This document shows, one piece after another, positions 49,514 through 57,161 of a stretch of 64,000 bases of DNA. A program made the position numbers and the translations under genes. Source of the stretch: UBA1952 sp965246765. GTDB lineage: Bacteria; Bacteroidota; Bacteroidia; Chitinophagales; Chitinophagaceae. Within the stretch, counting starts at the first letter, position 1, and each line of letters begins with the position of its first letter. The notes under the pieces were generated by a model. That model saw only the letters and a program-made list of their open reading frames with translations, was not told the DNA's origin and did no database searches. Location: positions 62,001 through 126,000 of the forward strand of contig CBDFFJ010000008.1 of the NCBI GenBank assembly GCA_965246765.1. Reading direction: 5' to 3'.

Positions 49514-50371
49514 TTATTTTCCGATTGTCCCCGCAATCATTGCCATATCAGAAGATGCGCGAAGCGCGCCCGTCCAGCGGTTATTCATCTGATTTGTATC
49601 GCCTGCGGTCTTCGCCACAATGGTGAAGCCGGCTTCATCGCCCTCGGGCAGATCCAGTGTAATAACCGCATCTTCCAGTGAAGCAATCGGCGCGCTGTAA
49701 ATTGCTTCAGCTACAGGCTGTCCGTCTTTCAAGACGCTGATTTGTACCTCTTTTAGAGGTGAAGTACTGAAATTCTGCACGCGGATCTGCGCCACCCGCC
49801 CTGCGCCAAGAGTCGCATCCAGCAGGCGAACGTCCGGAGTTGCGGTCGGACGGATCCTGCTATTAAAAAAGAAGACTTCACGGCTGATTTCATCAGCGGA
49901 AGAGCCATGCAACGGGCGAACAAGGTGATCGGATGTGATAAGAAACAGATGAGTGCCGGCGATGGAATAAAGCCCCTGCCATCCTGCGCCGTTTAACGCA
50001 TCATCTCCTTCGTTCATGTGAATAAACTGAATGCCTTTCGGTAAATCAGCCTCGGCCTCCTGATCCATTACCTGCACATTTACAAAAGCGATATGAAGGT
50101 CCTTTGCTGAAAAACGCTGTCCATACGCGCCTGCATCATGCTCGGCGGTAAGCTTTTGGAGGGCACCTGAGCCAAGGAGGCGCTCAGAAGTCTGCGAATT
50201 AATATCTCCAACGGCAATAACAAGCGGTTTGCCATCCTCCAGCATCTTATAGAGCGACGCATACGGAGCGCTCCCAAATCCGGCATCGGCTATCCATTGT
50301 ACCTGCGCCTGCGCTGCTATAGTAAACAAGCCGGTAACAAAAGCAATAATCAAGCTGAAAATCGTGCGCAT
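49514..50371 (-). CDS. Hypothetical secreted protein, thioredoxin-like N-terminus and beta-rich C-terminus
   Basis: A 285-residue exported protein with a signal ending AAQAQ. Residues about 28-160 (KPLVIAVGDINSQTSE, then FVNVQVMDQEAEADLP) suggest a thioredoxin-like fold without a CxxC pair. Residues about 185-280 (ARVAQIRVQNFSTSPLKEVQISVLKDG) look like an immunoglobulin/CARDB-like sandwich. I do not recognise a named family. Catalysis is unlikely because the usual cysteines are absent. It diverges from the small lipoprotein gene. Confidence 0.6.
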   Translation of the reverse strand: MRTIFSLIIAFVTGLFTIAAQAQVQWIADAGFGSAPYASLYKMLEDGKPLVIAVGDINSQTSERLLGSGALQKLTAEHDAGAYGQRFSAKDLHIAFVNVQVMDQEAEADLPKGIQFIHMNEGDDALNGAGWQGLYSIAGTHLFLITSDHLVRPLHGSSADEISREVFFFNSRIRPTATPDVRLLDATLGAGRVAQIRVQNFSTSPLKEVQISVLKDGQPVAEAIYSAPIASLEDAVITLDLPEGDEAGFTIVAKTAGDTNQMNNRWTGALRASSDMAMIAGTIGK

Positions 50372-50422
50372 ATGAATCGTCTTTAGGGTTTTACCTCGGC
50401 TACAATGGTTATTTTCGTACCA

Positions 50423-51025
50423 ATGAAGTTTAAAAGGCCATTCTTCTCGCTGATAATTGTTTTGCTACTGTTAAGTGCCTTGTCGTGCCAAAGGTATAAG
50501 ACTCGTAACCAGATTGTTAATGAAAAGGACACATATTTTTCAATTAAACAGTACGCCGCCGATCAGGTACAAATGTTTGCCGGCGCACCGCACAGTCTTT
50601 ACAAAATAACGCACTTAAATGGCGGTGTGGACACTACAATCGCAAATTTTATGAATTTGGATTGGTCGCCCATTTTAAAAGCTTTCTCAGAAACAGACAT
50701 ATCAGACCGGAAATTCGTTGGGCAATACGATTTTGCCATGTATGATGACGAAACAACCGGAAGTCGGGGACTTATTTACACAGCGAAAACCAATAAGTCG
50801 TTAACGCGCGTGCTTCAGATAAATACCGACCCAAGCAACAACCGCATCACGTCCATTTATATAGAAACTGCAAAGCATGACTTCTTCGGCTCAACTAGAC
50901 GGAAGCTGCTCTATGTGCCGCTCAGAATCATCCAGATTCAGGAAGCGCAGAACAATCTGATCGGGAATGCACGTAGCCTCCGGGTAGATTACCGCTTTAT
51001 GGGCGAGGACGAGTCTGAGATTTAG
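50423..51025 (+). CDS. Hypothetical lipoprotein
   Basis: A 200-residue protein with a signal peptide ending LLSALSC and no strong family match that I can see. The mature part alternates beta strands and polar loops (YKTRNQIVNEKDTYFSIKQYAADQV, then RGLIYTAKTNKSLTRVLQIN). The ATG at 50423 gives a proper lipoprotein signal; an in-frame start six codons upstream is less likely. uvrC begins 9 bases after its stop, so the two may share a transcript, but no functional link is implied. Confidence 0.65.
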   Translation: MKFKRPFFSLIIVLLLLSALSCQRYKTRNQIVNEKDTYFSIKQYAADQVQMFAGAPHSLYKITHLNGGVDTTIANFMNLDWSPILKAFSETDISDRKFVGQYDFAMYDDETTGSRGLIYTAKTNKSLTRVLQINTDPSNNRITSIYIETAKHDFFGSTRRKLLYVPLRIIQIQEAQNNLIGNARSLRVDYRFMGEDESEI

Positions 51026-51034
51026 GCCAACAGT

Positions 51035-52846
51035 ATGACCAAAGAAAGATTCAGCGAGGTAGCATCCTCTATTCCGCATCAGCCGGGATGCTATAAGTAT
51101 TACGACAGCGCCAAGGAGCTCCTGTACGTAGGCAAGGCCAAAGACCTGCGCAAGCGCGTGGCCTCTTACTTCACTAAGGGCGACCACAACTACAAGACGC
51201 GCCGCCTCGTCACCCTCATAGATCACATAGAATTCACCGTCACGGACACGGAGCACGATGCCTTCCTGCTGGAGAACTCCCTTATCAAGCATTATCAGCC
51301 GCGCTTCAACATTGACCTCAAGGACGATAAGACTTATCCCTACATCGTCATTAAAAAGGAGCACTTCCCCCGCGTCTTTCTTACCCGCCGCGTTATCCGC
51401 GAAGGCTCCGAATACCTCGGCCCTTTTACTGGTGTGTGGCGCGTGCGCGAGCTTCTGGACATCATAAAGCAAAACATTCCCCTCCGCACCTGCAACCTCA
51501 ACCTTGCCCCCTCACAGATAGCGAGGGGAAAGTATAAGGTATGCCTCGAGTATCACCTCGGTAACTGCAAAGGCCCATGCGAGGGTTTTCAGGGAGAGGA
51601 CAACTACCGCCAGAACCTCCAATACGTCCGTCACATACTAAAGGGTAACACCGCAGAAGTGGTGCGCGACCTCAAAGCGCAGATGGCCGAGTGGGCCGCC
51701 GACATGGAGTTTGAAAAAGCCGCTGTCCTCAAGCAAAAGATTGACGCCCTCTCTCAGTTTCAGGCCAAAAGCACCGTCGTAAACGCCGCCCTCGGCAACC
51801 TCGACGTAGCCAGCATCCTCACCGAAGAGAGCCACGCCTTCGTCAACTACATGATGGTCAGTAACGGCGCCATCATCTATGCACGCACCATGGATATTGA
51901 GCGCAAGCTGGATGAGGAAGATGCCGACATCCTCTCCCTTGCCGTAGCCCGCTTCCGCGAACAATACCAGAGCATAGCCACAGAAGTCATCGTGCCGCTG
52001 CCCATACTCGTTACCGAGGCTACGCTCAAAGTCACCATCCCCAAAGCCGGCGATAAAAAGAAGCTGCTCGACCTCAGCACCAAAAACGCTGAATTCTTTC
52101 GCAAAGACCTCCAGAAACGCTCCCGCCTCCTCATTGGCGAAGCCACAAAGCAAACGGTCCGCAACGAAGTGCTCATCCAGCTTCAGCAAGCCCTCTCCCT
52201 GTCTGAGCTCCCGGAGCATATTGAGTGCTTTGACAACTCCAACTTCCAGGGCTCCTATCCCGTGTCCGCCATGGTTGTCTTTCGCAACGGCCTCCCAGCC
52301 AAAGCGGAATACCGCCACTACCACGTCAAGACCGTAGAGGGCATCAACGACTTCGCCTCTATGGCCGAGGTCGTTTACCGCCGCTACAGCCGCCTGCTAC
52401 GCGAGAAAAAATCCCTGCCCCAGCTCGTAATCATAGACGGCGGCAAAGGCCAGCTCTCCGCCGCCATGGAAAGCATTGACAAGCTCAACATCCGCGGGCA
52501 GATGACCGTTGTAGGCCTCGCCAAAAAAGAAGAAAGCATCTTTTTTCCCGGCGACACCGAGCCGCTCAACCTCCCCTTCGACTCCGCCCCGCACCTCCTC
52601 ATCCGCCGCATCCGCGACGAGGTACACAACCACGGCGTCTCCTTCCACCGAAAGCTGCGCAGCAAAGGCACCTTCAAAAACGAGCTGGAAGACATTCCCG
52701 GCATCGGCCAGAAAACCGCCACCGAGCTCCTTCAGCGCTTCCGCTCCGTAGCCAACATAAAGCGCCTCACCGAGCGCGAGCTCACCGGCGCCATCGGCCA
52801 GAGCAAAGCCTGGATTGTGTGGCAATACTTTCACCCCGATGAGTAG
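51035..52846 (+). CDS. uvrC: UvrABC system protein C (excinuclease)
   Basis: The nuclease of nucleotide excision repair that makes both incisions around a lesion after UvrA/UvrB loading. At 603 residues it is full length. The GIY-YIG domain (about 10-95) has CYKYYDSAKELLYVGKAKDLRKRV; the UVR helix pair lies near 205-235 (DLKAQMAEWAADMEFEKAAVLKQKI); the second nuclease domain has ECFDNSNFQGSYPVSAMVVF and IIDGGKGQL; and HhH motifs (IPGIGQKTATELLQRF) close the protein. The gene favours codons ending in C more than many neighbours. Confidence 0.97.
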   Translation: MTKERFSEVASSIPHQPGCYKYYDSAKELLYVGKAKDLRKRVASYFTKGDHNYKTRRLVTLIDHIEFTVTDTEHDAFLLENSLIKHYQPRFNIDLKDDKTYPYIVIKKEHFPRVFLTRRVIREGSEYLGPFTGVWRVRELLDIIKQNIPLRTCNLNLAPSQIARGKYKVCLEYHLGNCKGPCEGFQGEDNYRQNLQYVRHILKGNTAEVVRDLKAQMAEWAADMEFEKAAVLKQKIDALSQFQAKSTVVNAALGNLDVASILTEESHAFVNYMMVSNGAIIYARTMDIERKLDEEDADILSLAVARFREQYQSIATEVIVPLPILVTEATLKVTIPKAGDKKKLLDLSTKNAEFFRKDLQKRSRLLIGEATKQTVRNEVLIQLQQALSLSELPEHIECFDNSNFQGSYPVSAMVVFRNGLPAKAEYRHYHVKTVEGINDFASMAEVVYRRYSRLLREKKSLPQLVIIDGGKGQLSAAMESIDKLNIRGQMTVVGLAKKEESIFFPGDTEPLNLPFDSAPHLLIRRIRDEVHNHGVSFHRKLRSKGTFKNELEDIPGIGQKTATELLQRFRSVANIKRLTERELTGAIGQSKAWIVWQYFHPDE

Positions 52847-52876
52847 CCCGCTGAACAGATGGAAGGGTTTGTCCGT

Positions 52877-53257
52877 CTAATCCGCATTCGCCTTCCGCTT
52901 CTTTTGCGGCGTGTCATCCACCGTAAAGCCCCAGTCGCCCAAGGCTTTGGCATTACCCCGGTGCAGCGCCTTCAGATAGCTCGCCGAGGCACGCAGAATT
53001 TCCTGAACAGGCTTCAGCAATTTGTCCCGCTCCGCATACTTCGCTTCCGACTGCATGCGCAGCGCCACCGCCTCGTCGTGCAATGCCTTAGCCGCGGCAA
53101 TGTCCGGGCCAACATCCTCCCACTTTTTATCCGTAAGCGCATTCAATAAAGAAGCCGCTCCATCCTCCGTGTGCTTTTCGTAAACCTGGCTGGCAAGGGC
53201 TATAAGCCGCGGCACATTCACCGGATAAACAATGCGCCCAATCGTATGTTTTGGCAT
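52877..53257 (-). CDS. Uncharacterised 126-residue protein behind a 21-base repeat array
   Basis: I do not recognise this protein. It is mostly helical, with no signal peptide or membrane span, begins MPKHTIGRIVYPVNVPRLIALA, has a central QSEAKYAERDKLLKPVQEIL helix, a compact LGDWGFTVDD motif near the C-terminus and a basic KKRK tail. Codon use and GC match the surrounding genes, so it is probably a real gene. It converges with uvrC, 30 bases apart. Its upstream DNA is an AT-rich array of 21-base degenerate palindromes that reaches into the first codons. A DNA- or RNA-binding role would fit the basic tail, but this is only a guess. Confidence 0.65.
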   Translation of the reverse strand: MPKHTIGRIVYPVNVPRLIALASQVYEKHTEDGAASLLNALTDKKWEDVGPDIAAAKALHDEAVALRMQSEAKYAERDKLLKPVQEILRASASYLKALHRGNAKALGDWGFTVDDTPQKKRKANAD

Positions 53258-53427
53258 GTAAAACAGCGTTTTTGTATAATAAATCTGCGAATTATCACAC
53301 TAAAATACCGACTTACACTAATTAAACGACGTTTTACAAAAAAAATCAGTGATTTACAATCATAAGTTTGTTTTATACTAAAATAAATCGCCGATTTATT
53401 CCTGTAAATCGGCGATTTGCGAAATGA
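53240..53427. repeat. 21-base degenerate tandem array of palindrome-like motifs
   Basis: Nine units start near 53240, 53261, 53282, 53303, 53324, 53344, 53365, 53386 and 53407. Each opens with a motif close to AATCGGCGATTT and ends in an AT-rich tail, usually TA. The clearest are AATCAGTGATTT (53344), AATCGCCGATTT (53386) and AATCGGCGATTT (53407); AAACGACGTTTT (53324) and AAATACCGACTT (53303) are variants, and 53365 is the weakest. The last two form a perfect 13-base-pair stem (53385-53397 with 53406-53418). The period equals two helical turns. The first unit covers the start codon of the 126-residue gene. Confidence 0.8.
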
Positions 53428-53645
53428 ATCTCCCTTCTGAAGTGCCAAAAATGTGTCCGCACACAGCCGCTCCCCACAATGCAGGCATAAGCAGCACATG
53501 CCAAGTCCGCAAACGACTTGTCAAGTGGCGGAAAGGCACAATCAAGCGGGCATCCACGCCCAAAAATTGCCAAGTCGCGACTGTTGCCTAACATTGGCCC
53601 GCCGTGGCAGGCGTCTTCACCTGCCGCCTTTAAAACATCATTGCT
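53428..53645. other. Gene-free stretch before the S9 peptidase
   Basis: No gene recognised. Short inverted repeats occur (CAAGTC with GACTTG near 53500; GGCAGG with CCTGCC near 53610-53627). With the array next to it, the gene-free gap between start codons is about 390 bases. Confidence 0.45.
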
Positions 53646-55676
53646 ATGAAGCGACTACTACTTCTGTCCGCCATTGCCATCACCGCCGCCGTGCATGCGC
53701 AGGAGCGGCTCACGCCGGAGAAGCTCTGGGGCCTCGGCCGCGTGGCTGCCGAGGGTTTGAGCCCTTCTGGAAAGACCCTTTACTACTCCGTGAAATACAC
53801 GGACTGGAAAACGGAAAAGAGCACGACCACCCACTACCGCATGCCGCTGACCGAAGGCGTGGCCGGCGAAAGCAAATGGGGCGAAGGCTACAGCGTGGTG
53901 CAGCGCGATGGGGACGTGTGGTGGGCCACCAAAGAAGGAAAGCTATACCGAGGCTCGGCCAAAGGCGACGCCTGGCAGCCGGAGTACGAAGGCCTGGAAG
54001 GCGCAGGCGACATCCGCATATCGCCTGACGGCCGCTGGATAGCGTTTGTGCGCGAAGTGCTGGTAAAGCCCGTGGACGGCAGCGACCTCTACAAAGATTT
54101 GCCGAAGACAACGGCCAAGGTTTATCGCGACCTTAATGACCGCCACTGGGATGAATGGGAAGACGGGAAGTACAACCACATTTTTATAGCGCCGCTGGGG
54201 CGGAAAGGCGAGGCAACAGACCTGATACCCGGCGAGCCATACGACGCGCCGCAAAAGCCATTTGGAGGAGCAGAAGATTTTGTGTGGAGCCCCGACAGCA
54301 AGGGCCTCGTATATGTGTGCAAGAAGAAGTACGGCACGGAGTACGCGCTGAGCACCAACACCGACCTCTATTACTACAGCCTCTCCACCCGCAAGACGAC
54401 GAACTGGACAGCAGGCATAGAAGGCTACGATACGAACCCAACCTTCTCGCCCGACGGCCGCCGCATAGCGTGGACGTCCATGCGCCGCGAAGGCTACGAA
54501 AGCGACAAGAACGACATCATGGTGATGGACGTAACGACCCTCGGCATGATGAAGCTAAACCTCACAGGCGGTTGGGATGGCGCGGTAAGTGGCTTTAGCT
54601 GGGGGCATAATTCCGACCGCATCTTCTTCAACGCCGCATGGCGTGGAACGGAGCAGCTATTTGAAGGCCGCGTGCCGGGCAATCTGGGCGTGCGCATGAT
54701 GCCGGCCATCCGGAAAATTACCGGCGGCGATTACGATATAGCCGGAGTAGTAGGGCAGAGCGCAGGTGGGGAAGTGGTGGTAAGCCGCACCGACATGAAC
54801 ACCGCCGCAGAATTGTGGGCCGTTGATCCCGCAAGTGGCGCGATGCGAGCGCTGACGCACGTAAATGACGGCACGTACAAGAACATCCTGCCGAGCGAAA
54901 CGAAGCTGCGCATGGTGACTACGACGGACGGCAAGCAGATGGGTGTGTGGGTCATCTATCCGCCAAACTTTGACCCGGCGAAGAAGTACCCGACGCTGCT
55001 GTACTGTCAGGGCGGCCCGCAGAGCGCGCTCACGCAATTCTATTCCTTCCGCTGGAATTTCGCGCTCATGGCAGCGAACGGCTACATCGTAGTAGCACCA
55101 AACCGCCGCGGGATGCCAGGCTGGGGTGTGCAGTGGAACGAGGCTATTTCAGGCGATTGGGGCGGTCAGCCGATGAAGGATTATCTCTCAGCGATTGATG
55201 ATGTGGCAAAGGAGCCTTATGTGGATACAAAACGCTTAGGCTGCATCGGTGCGAGCTATGGCGGCTATTCTGTCTTTATGCTGGCGGGCATTCACGGGAA
55301 TCGCTTCAAAAGCTTCATCGCGCATGATGGCGTATTTGATACGAAAAGCATGTACGGCACTACCGAGGAGCTGTGGTTCATGAACTGGGATGCAGGAGGG
55401 CCGTACTGGAAGAAGCCGACACTGAAGGCCTACACCGATTTCAATCCATCCAATTACGTAGCTAAGTGGAACACGCCGATTATGATTGTACAGGGCGGCG
55501 TGGACTTCCGCGTGCCGATTGAGCAGGGATTGCAGGCCTTCCAGGCGGCGCAACTTCAGGGCATCAAGAGCAAGCTGCTGTATCTGCCGAATGAGAATCA
55601 CTGGGTGCTGCATGCGCAGAATGCGATTGCATGGCAGCGGGAGTTTTTCTCGTGGTTGAATGAGACTTTGAAGTAA
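53646..55676 (+). CDS. S9 family prolyl oligopeptidase-like serine peptidase (exported)
   Basis: A 676-residue exported peptidase with a signal ending AVHAQ. Residues about 25-420 form a propeller-like domain with repeated SPDG motifs (ISPDGRWIAFV, WSPDSKGLVYV, FSPDGRRIAWTS). The catalytic alpha/beta hydrolase domain follows, with Ser537 in GASYGG, Asp620 in GGVDFRVP and His652 in NENHWV. It probably removes dipeptides or cuts short peptides in the periplasm or at the surface. Intact and of normal length. A set of interleaved inverted repeats starts right after its stop. Confidence 0.94.
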   Translation: MKRLLLLSAIAITAAVHAQERLTPEKLWGLGRVAAEGLSPSGKTLYYSVKYTDWKTEKSTTTHYRMPLTEGVAGESKWGEGYSVVQRDGDVWWATKEGKLYRGSAKGDAWQPEYEGLEGAGDIRISPDGRWIAFVREVLVKPVDGSDLYKDLPKTTAKVYRDLNDRHWDEWEDGKYNHIFIAPLGRKGEATDLIPGEPYDAPQKPFGGAEDFVWSPDSKGLVYVCKKKYGTEYALSTNTDLYYYSLSTRKTTNWTAGIEGYDTNPTFSPDGRRIAWTSMRREGYESDKNDIMVMDVTTLGMMKLNLTGGWDGAVSGFSWGHNSDRIFFNAAWRGTEQLFEGRVPGNLGVRMMPAIRKITGGDYDIAGVVGQSAGGEVVVSRTDMNTAAELWAVDPASGAMRALTHVNDGTYKNILPSETKLRMVTTTDGKQMGVWVIYPPNFDPAKKYPTLLYCQGGPQSALTQFYSFRWNFALMAANGYIVVAPNRRGMPGWGVQWNEAISGDWGGQPMKDYLSAIDDVAKEPYVDTKRLGCIGASYGGYSVFMLAGIHGNRFKSFIAHDGVFDTKSMYGTTEELWFMNWDAGGPYWKKPTLKAYTDFNPSNYVAKWNTPIMIVQGGVDFRVPIEQGLQAFQAAQLQGIKSKLLYLPNENHWVLHAQNAIAWQREFFSWLNETLK

Positions 55677-55677
55677 A

Positions 55678-55770
55678 GTTTCACGCAAAGGACGCGGCGG
55701 TTTCGCGGCGGGCGCAACGGAACTTAACCGCCGCGTCCGCCGCGTTTCCTTTGCGCCCGCCGCGTGAAAC
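55678..55770. repeat. Interleaved GC-rich inverted repeats after the S9 gene
   Basis: Three inverted pairs overlap. GTTTCACGC (55678) pairs with GCGTGAAAC (55762); GGACGCGGCGGTT (55690) with AACCGCCGCGTCC (55726); GCGGCGGGCGCAA (55705) with TTGCGCCCGCCGC (55751). The two 13-base pairs are perfect but interlocked, so they cannot form at once in a simple hairpin. It may be a terminator or a mobile palindromic repeat of the CGCAAAGG type. Confidence 0.85.
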
Positions 55771-55848
55771 ATTCACAAGTGAATAATTTTTTGCTCCGTC
55801 CATCCGTTCACGGGTTTCGTACTTTCAAATACCAACCGCAAGCCCGCC

Positions 55849-56772
55849 ATGAAGCCCCGTCTCCAACTCATTCTCAGCAGCCTAGCCGGCGCAATAGCTG
55901 GTGCTGCCCTGCTCGCCAACTTCGCCTTTGATAAATCCAACCCGGGCAATGACCTTTTAGAGGTTAGGGGCGATGGCCGCCTGCAATACAAATGGTACGC
56001 GCCGGAGCTACCGAAGAGCATCGCCTTTGCCGGAGAAGCCGCACCGCTTGACCGCTGGGAAGTGCGTGAACGCCTTGACCGCGAGCTGCTGACGAACTAC
56101 TACACCCACGGTTCGCTCATGTACATCCTGAAGCTCAGCACGCGTTACTTCCCGCAGATTGAGGAGCGGTTGAAAGCGAACGGCATCCCCGAAGATTTCA
56201 AATACCTCTGCGTAGCGGAAAGCTCGTTGCAGCATCTCACTTCATCCGCCGGCGCGCAAAGCTTCTGGCAGTTCCTCGGCGGCACGGGCACGCAATATGG
56301 GTTGCAGATAGATGCCGAAGTGGACGAGCGCTACAACGTGGACAAAGCGACGGACGCCGCCTGCAAATACTTTCATCAGGCGTACGATAAATTCGGCTCC
56401 TGGACGGCTGCTGCGGCTTCTTACAACTGCGGCATGGGCGGCTACAACAGTCAGGCTACATTTCAGGGCAGTCAGAACTTTTATGACCTTGTCTTTCCGG
56501 AGGAAACGAACCGCTACATCTTTCGCATCCTTGCGCTGAAGTATCTGATAAGCGGCGCCAAGGCGATGGGCTACATCATCCAGCCTGCCGATGCATACAA
56601 GCCTTTTAATACGCGTATCGTCACCGTCACGGAAAGCGTTCCGAATCTGGCGGATTGGGCAAAGGCGAATGGTACGAGCTACAAATATCTCAAGCTGCTA
56701 AACCCGTGGCTGCGCGCACGTACGCTGACGGTGAAGGTGAGGACGAGCTATGCGATTGCAGTTCCAATGTGA
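55849..56772 (+). CDS. Lytic transglycosylase (SLT domain)
   Basis: A 307-residue exported murein hydrolase that cleaves peptidoglycan glycan strands. An N-terminal hydrophobic segment (about 7-25) acts as signal or anchor. The SLT domain has YLCVAESSLQHLTSSAGAQSFWQF with catalytic Glu124, then AAASYNCGMGGYN and FPEETNRYIFRILALKYL, as in MltD-type enzymes. After about residue 255 a short RIVTVTESVPNLADWAKAN segment resembles the beginning of a LysM-like or other C-terminal domain. Typical residues are intact. Confidence 0.9.
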   Translation: MKPRLQLILSSLAGAIAGAALLANFAFDKSNPGNDLLEVRGDGRLQYKWYAPELPKSIAFAGEAAPLDRWEVRERLDRELLTNYYTHGSLMYILKLSTRYFPQIEERLKANGIPEDFKYLCVAESSLQHLTSSAGAQSFWQFLGGTGTQYGLQIDAEVDERYNVDKATDAACKYFHQAYDKFGSWTAAAASYNCGMGGYNSQATFQGSQNFYDLVFPEETNRYIFRILALKYLISGAKAMGYIIQPADAYKPFNTRIVTVTESVPNLADWAKANGTSYKYLKLLNPWLRARTLTVKVRTSYAIAVPM

Positions 56773-56823
56773 ATCCAGTTTCGCCGCTGCTTTATTACAG
56801 TTCCGCTATTGGACTGGCTGCCC

Positions 56824-56852
56824 TTGTACAATACCGGAAGGACATAACTTTG
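56824..56852 (+). promoter_or_regulatory. Promoter of the 92-residue membrane protein gene
   Basis: TTG (56824-56826), an 18-base spacer and TAACTTTG (56845-56852) form a good Bacteroidota-type promoter. It lies 20 bases before the ATG at 56873. Confidence 0.6.
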
Positions 56853-56872
56853 TTATCTGTAAAACCTAATCC

Positions 56873-57151
56873 ATGACCGTTGCTCAAAACCTCAAAATCT
56901 ATGAGATTCTTGCCGCACAATTCGGCCAGCCTGAGCGGGCGCGGGAACTGACCGAGGCTATTGAAGCTGTGGTGTCGGAGAAGGTAACAGAGAGCAACGG
57001 CAGGCTGGAATCCATTCTTAGAAAAGACCTTGAAATCGTTGAGGCGCGCATCAAATCCGAGTTGAGCAAGACCATTTATATCGTAGGTCTTGTGCAGTTT
57101 CTTGCCATTGTAGGCAGCGTTATTGGCTTGCTTTCTTTCATGCACCGTTAA
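56873..57151 (+). CDS. Small coiled-coil membrane protein
   Basis: A 92-residue protein with a helical N-terminal part (VAQNLKIYEILAAQFGQ...ELTEAIEAVVSEKVTES), a likely coiled coil at about 20-65 and one C-terminal membrane span (YIVGLVQFLAIVGSVIGLLSF). The arrangement recalls the DUF1640-like/CCDC90 membrane coiled-coil proteins, but length and detail differ and no function is known. It has a recognisable promoter just upstream and 10 bases separate it from the penicillin acylase gene, so the two may be co-transcribed. Confidence 0.65.
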   Translation: MTVAQNLKIYEILAAQFGQPERARELTEAIEAVVSEKVTESNGRLESILRKDLEIVEARIKSELSKTIYIVGLVQFLAIVGSVIGLLSFMHR

Positions 57152-57161
57152 GTATCCGCCC

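Noticed and set aside
51638..52324. Minus-strand frame of 228 residues inside uvrC
   Set aside because: Produced by the C-ending codon bias of uvrC; no family features.
53240..53427. CRISPR array
   Set aside because: Units are 21 bases, degenerate, with no conserved repeat longer than a few bases and no distinct spacers; no cas gene is near.
53218..53499. Minus-strand frame reading as a seven-residue repeat protein
   Set aside because: The heptad pattern is the result of the 21-base DNA repeat; the frame overlaps the 126-residue gene and the units keep DNA symmetry rather than protein sense.
53428..53645. Mobile element remnant before the S9 gene
   Set aside because: Only short inverted repeats; no transposase fragment, target duplication or longer arms seen.
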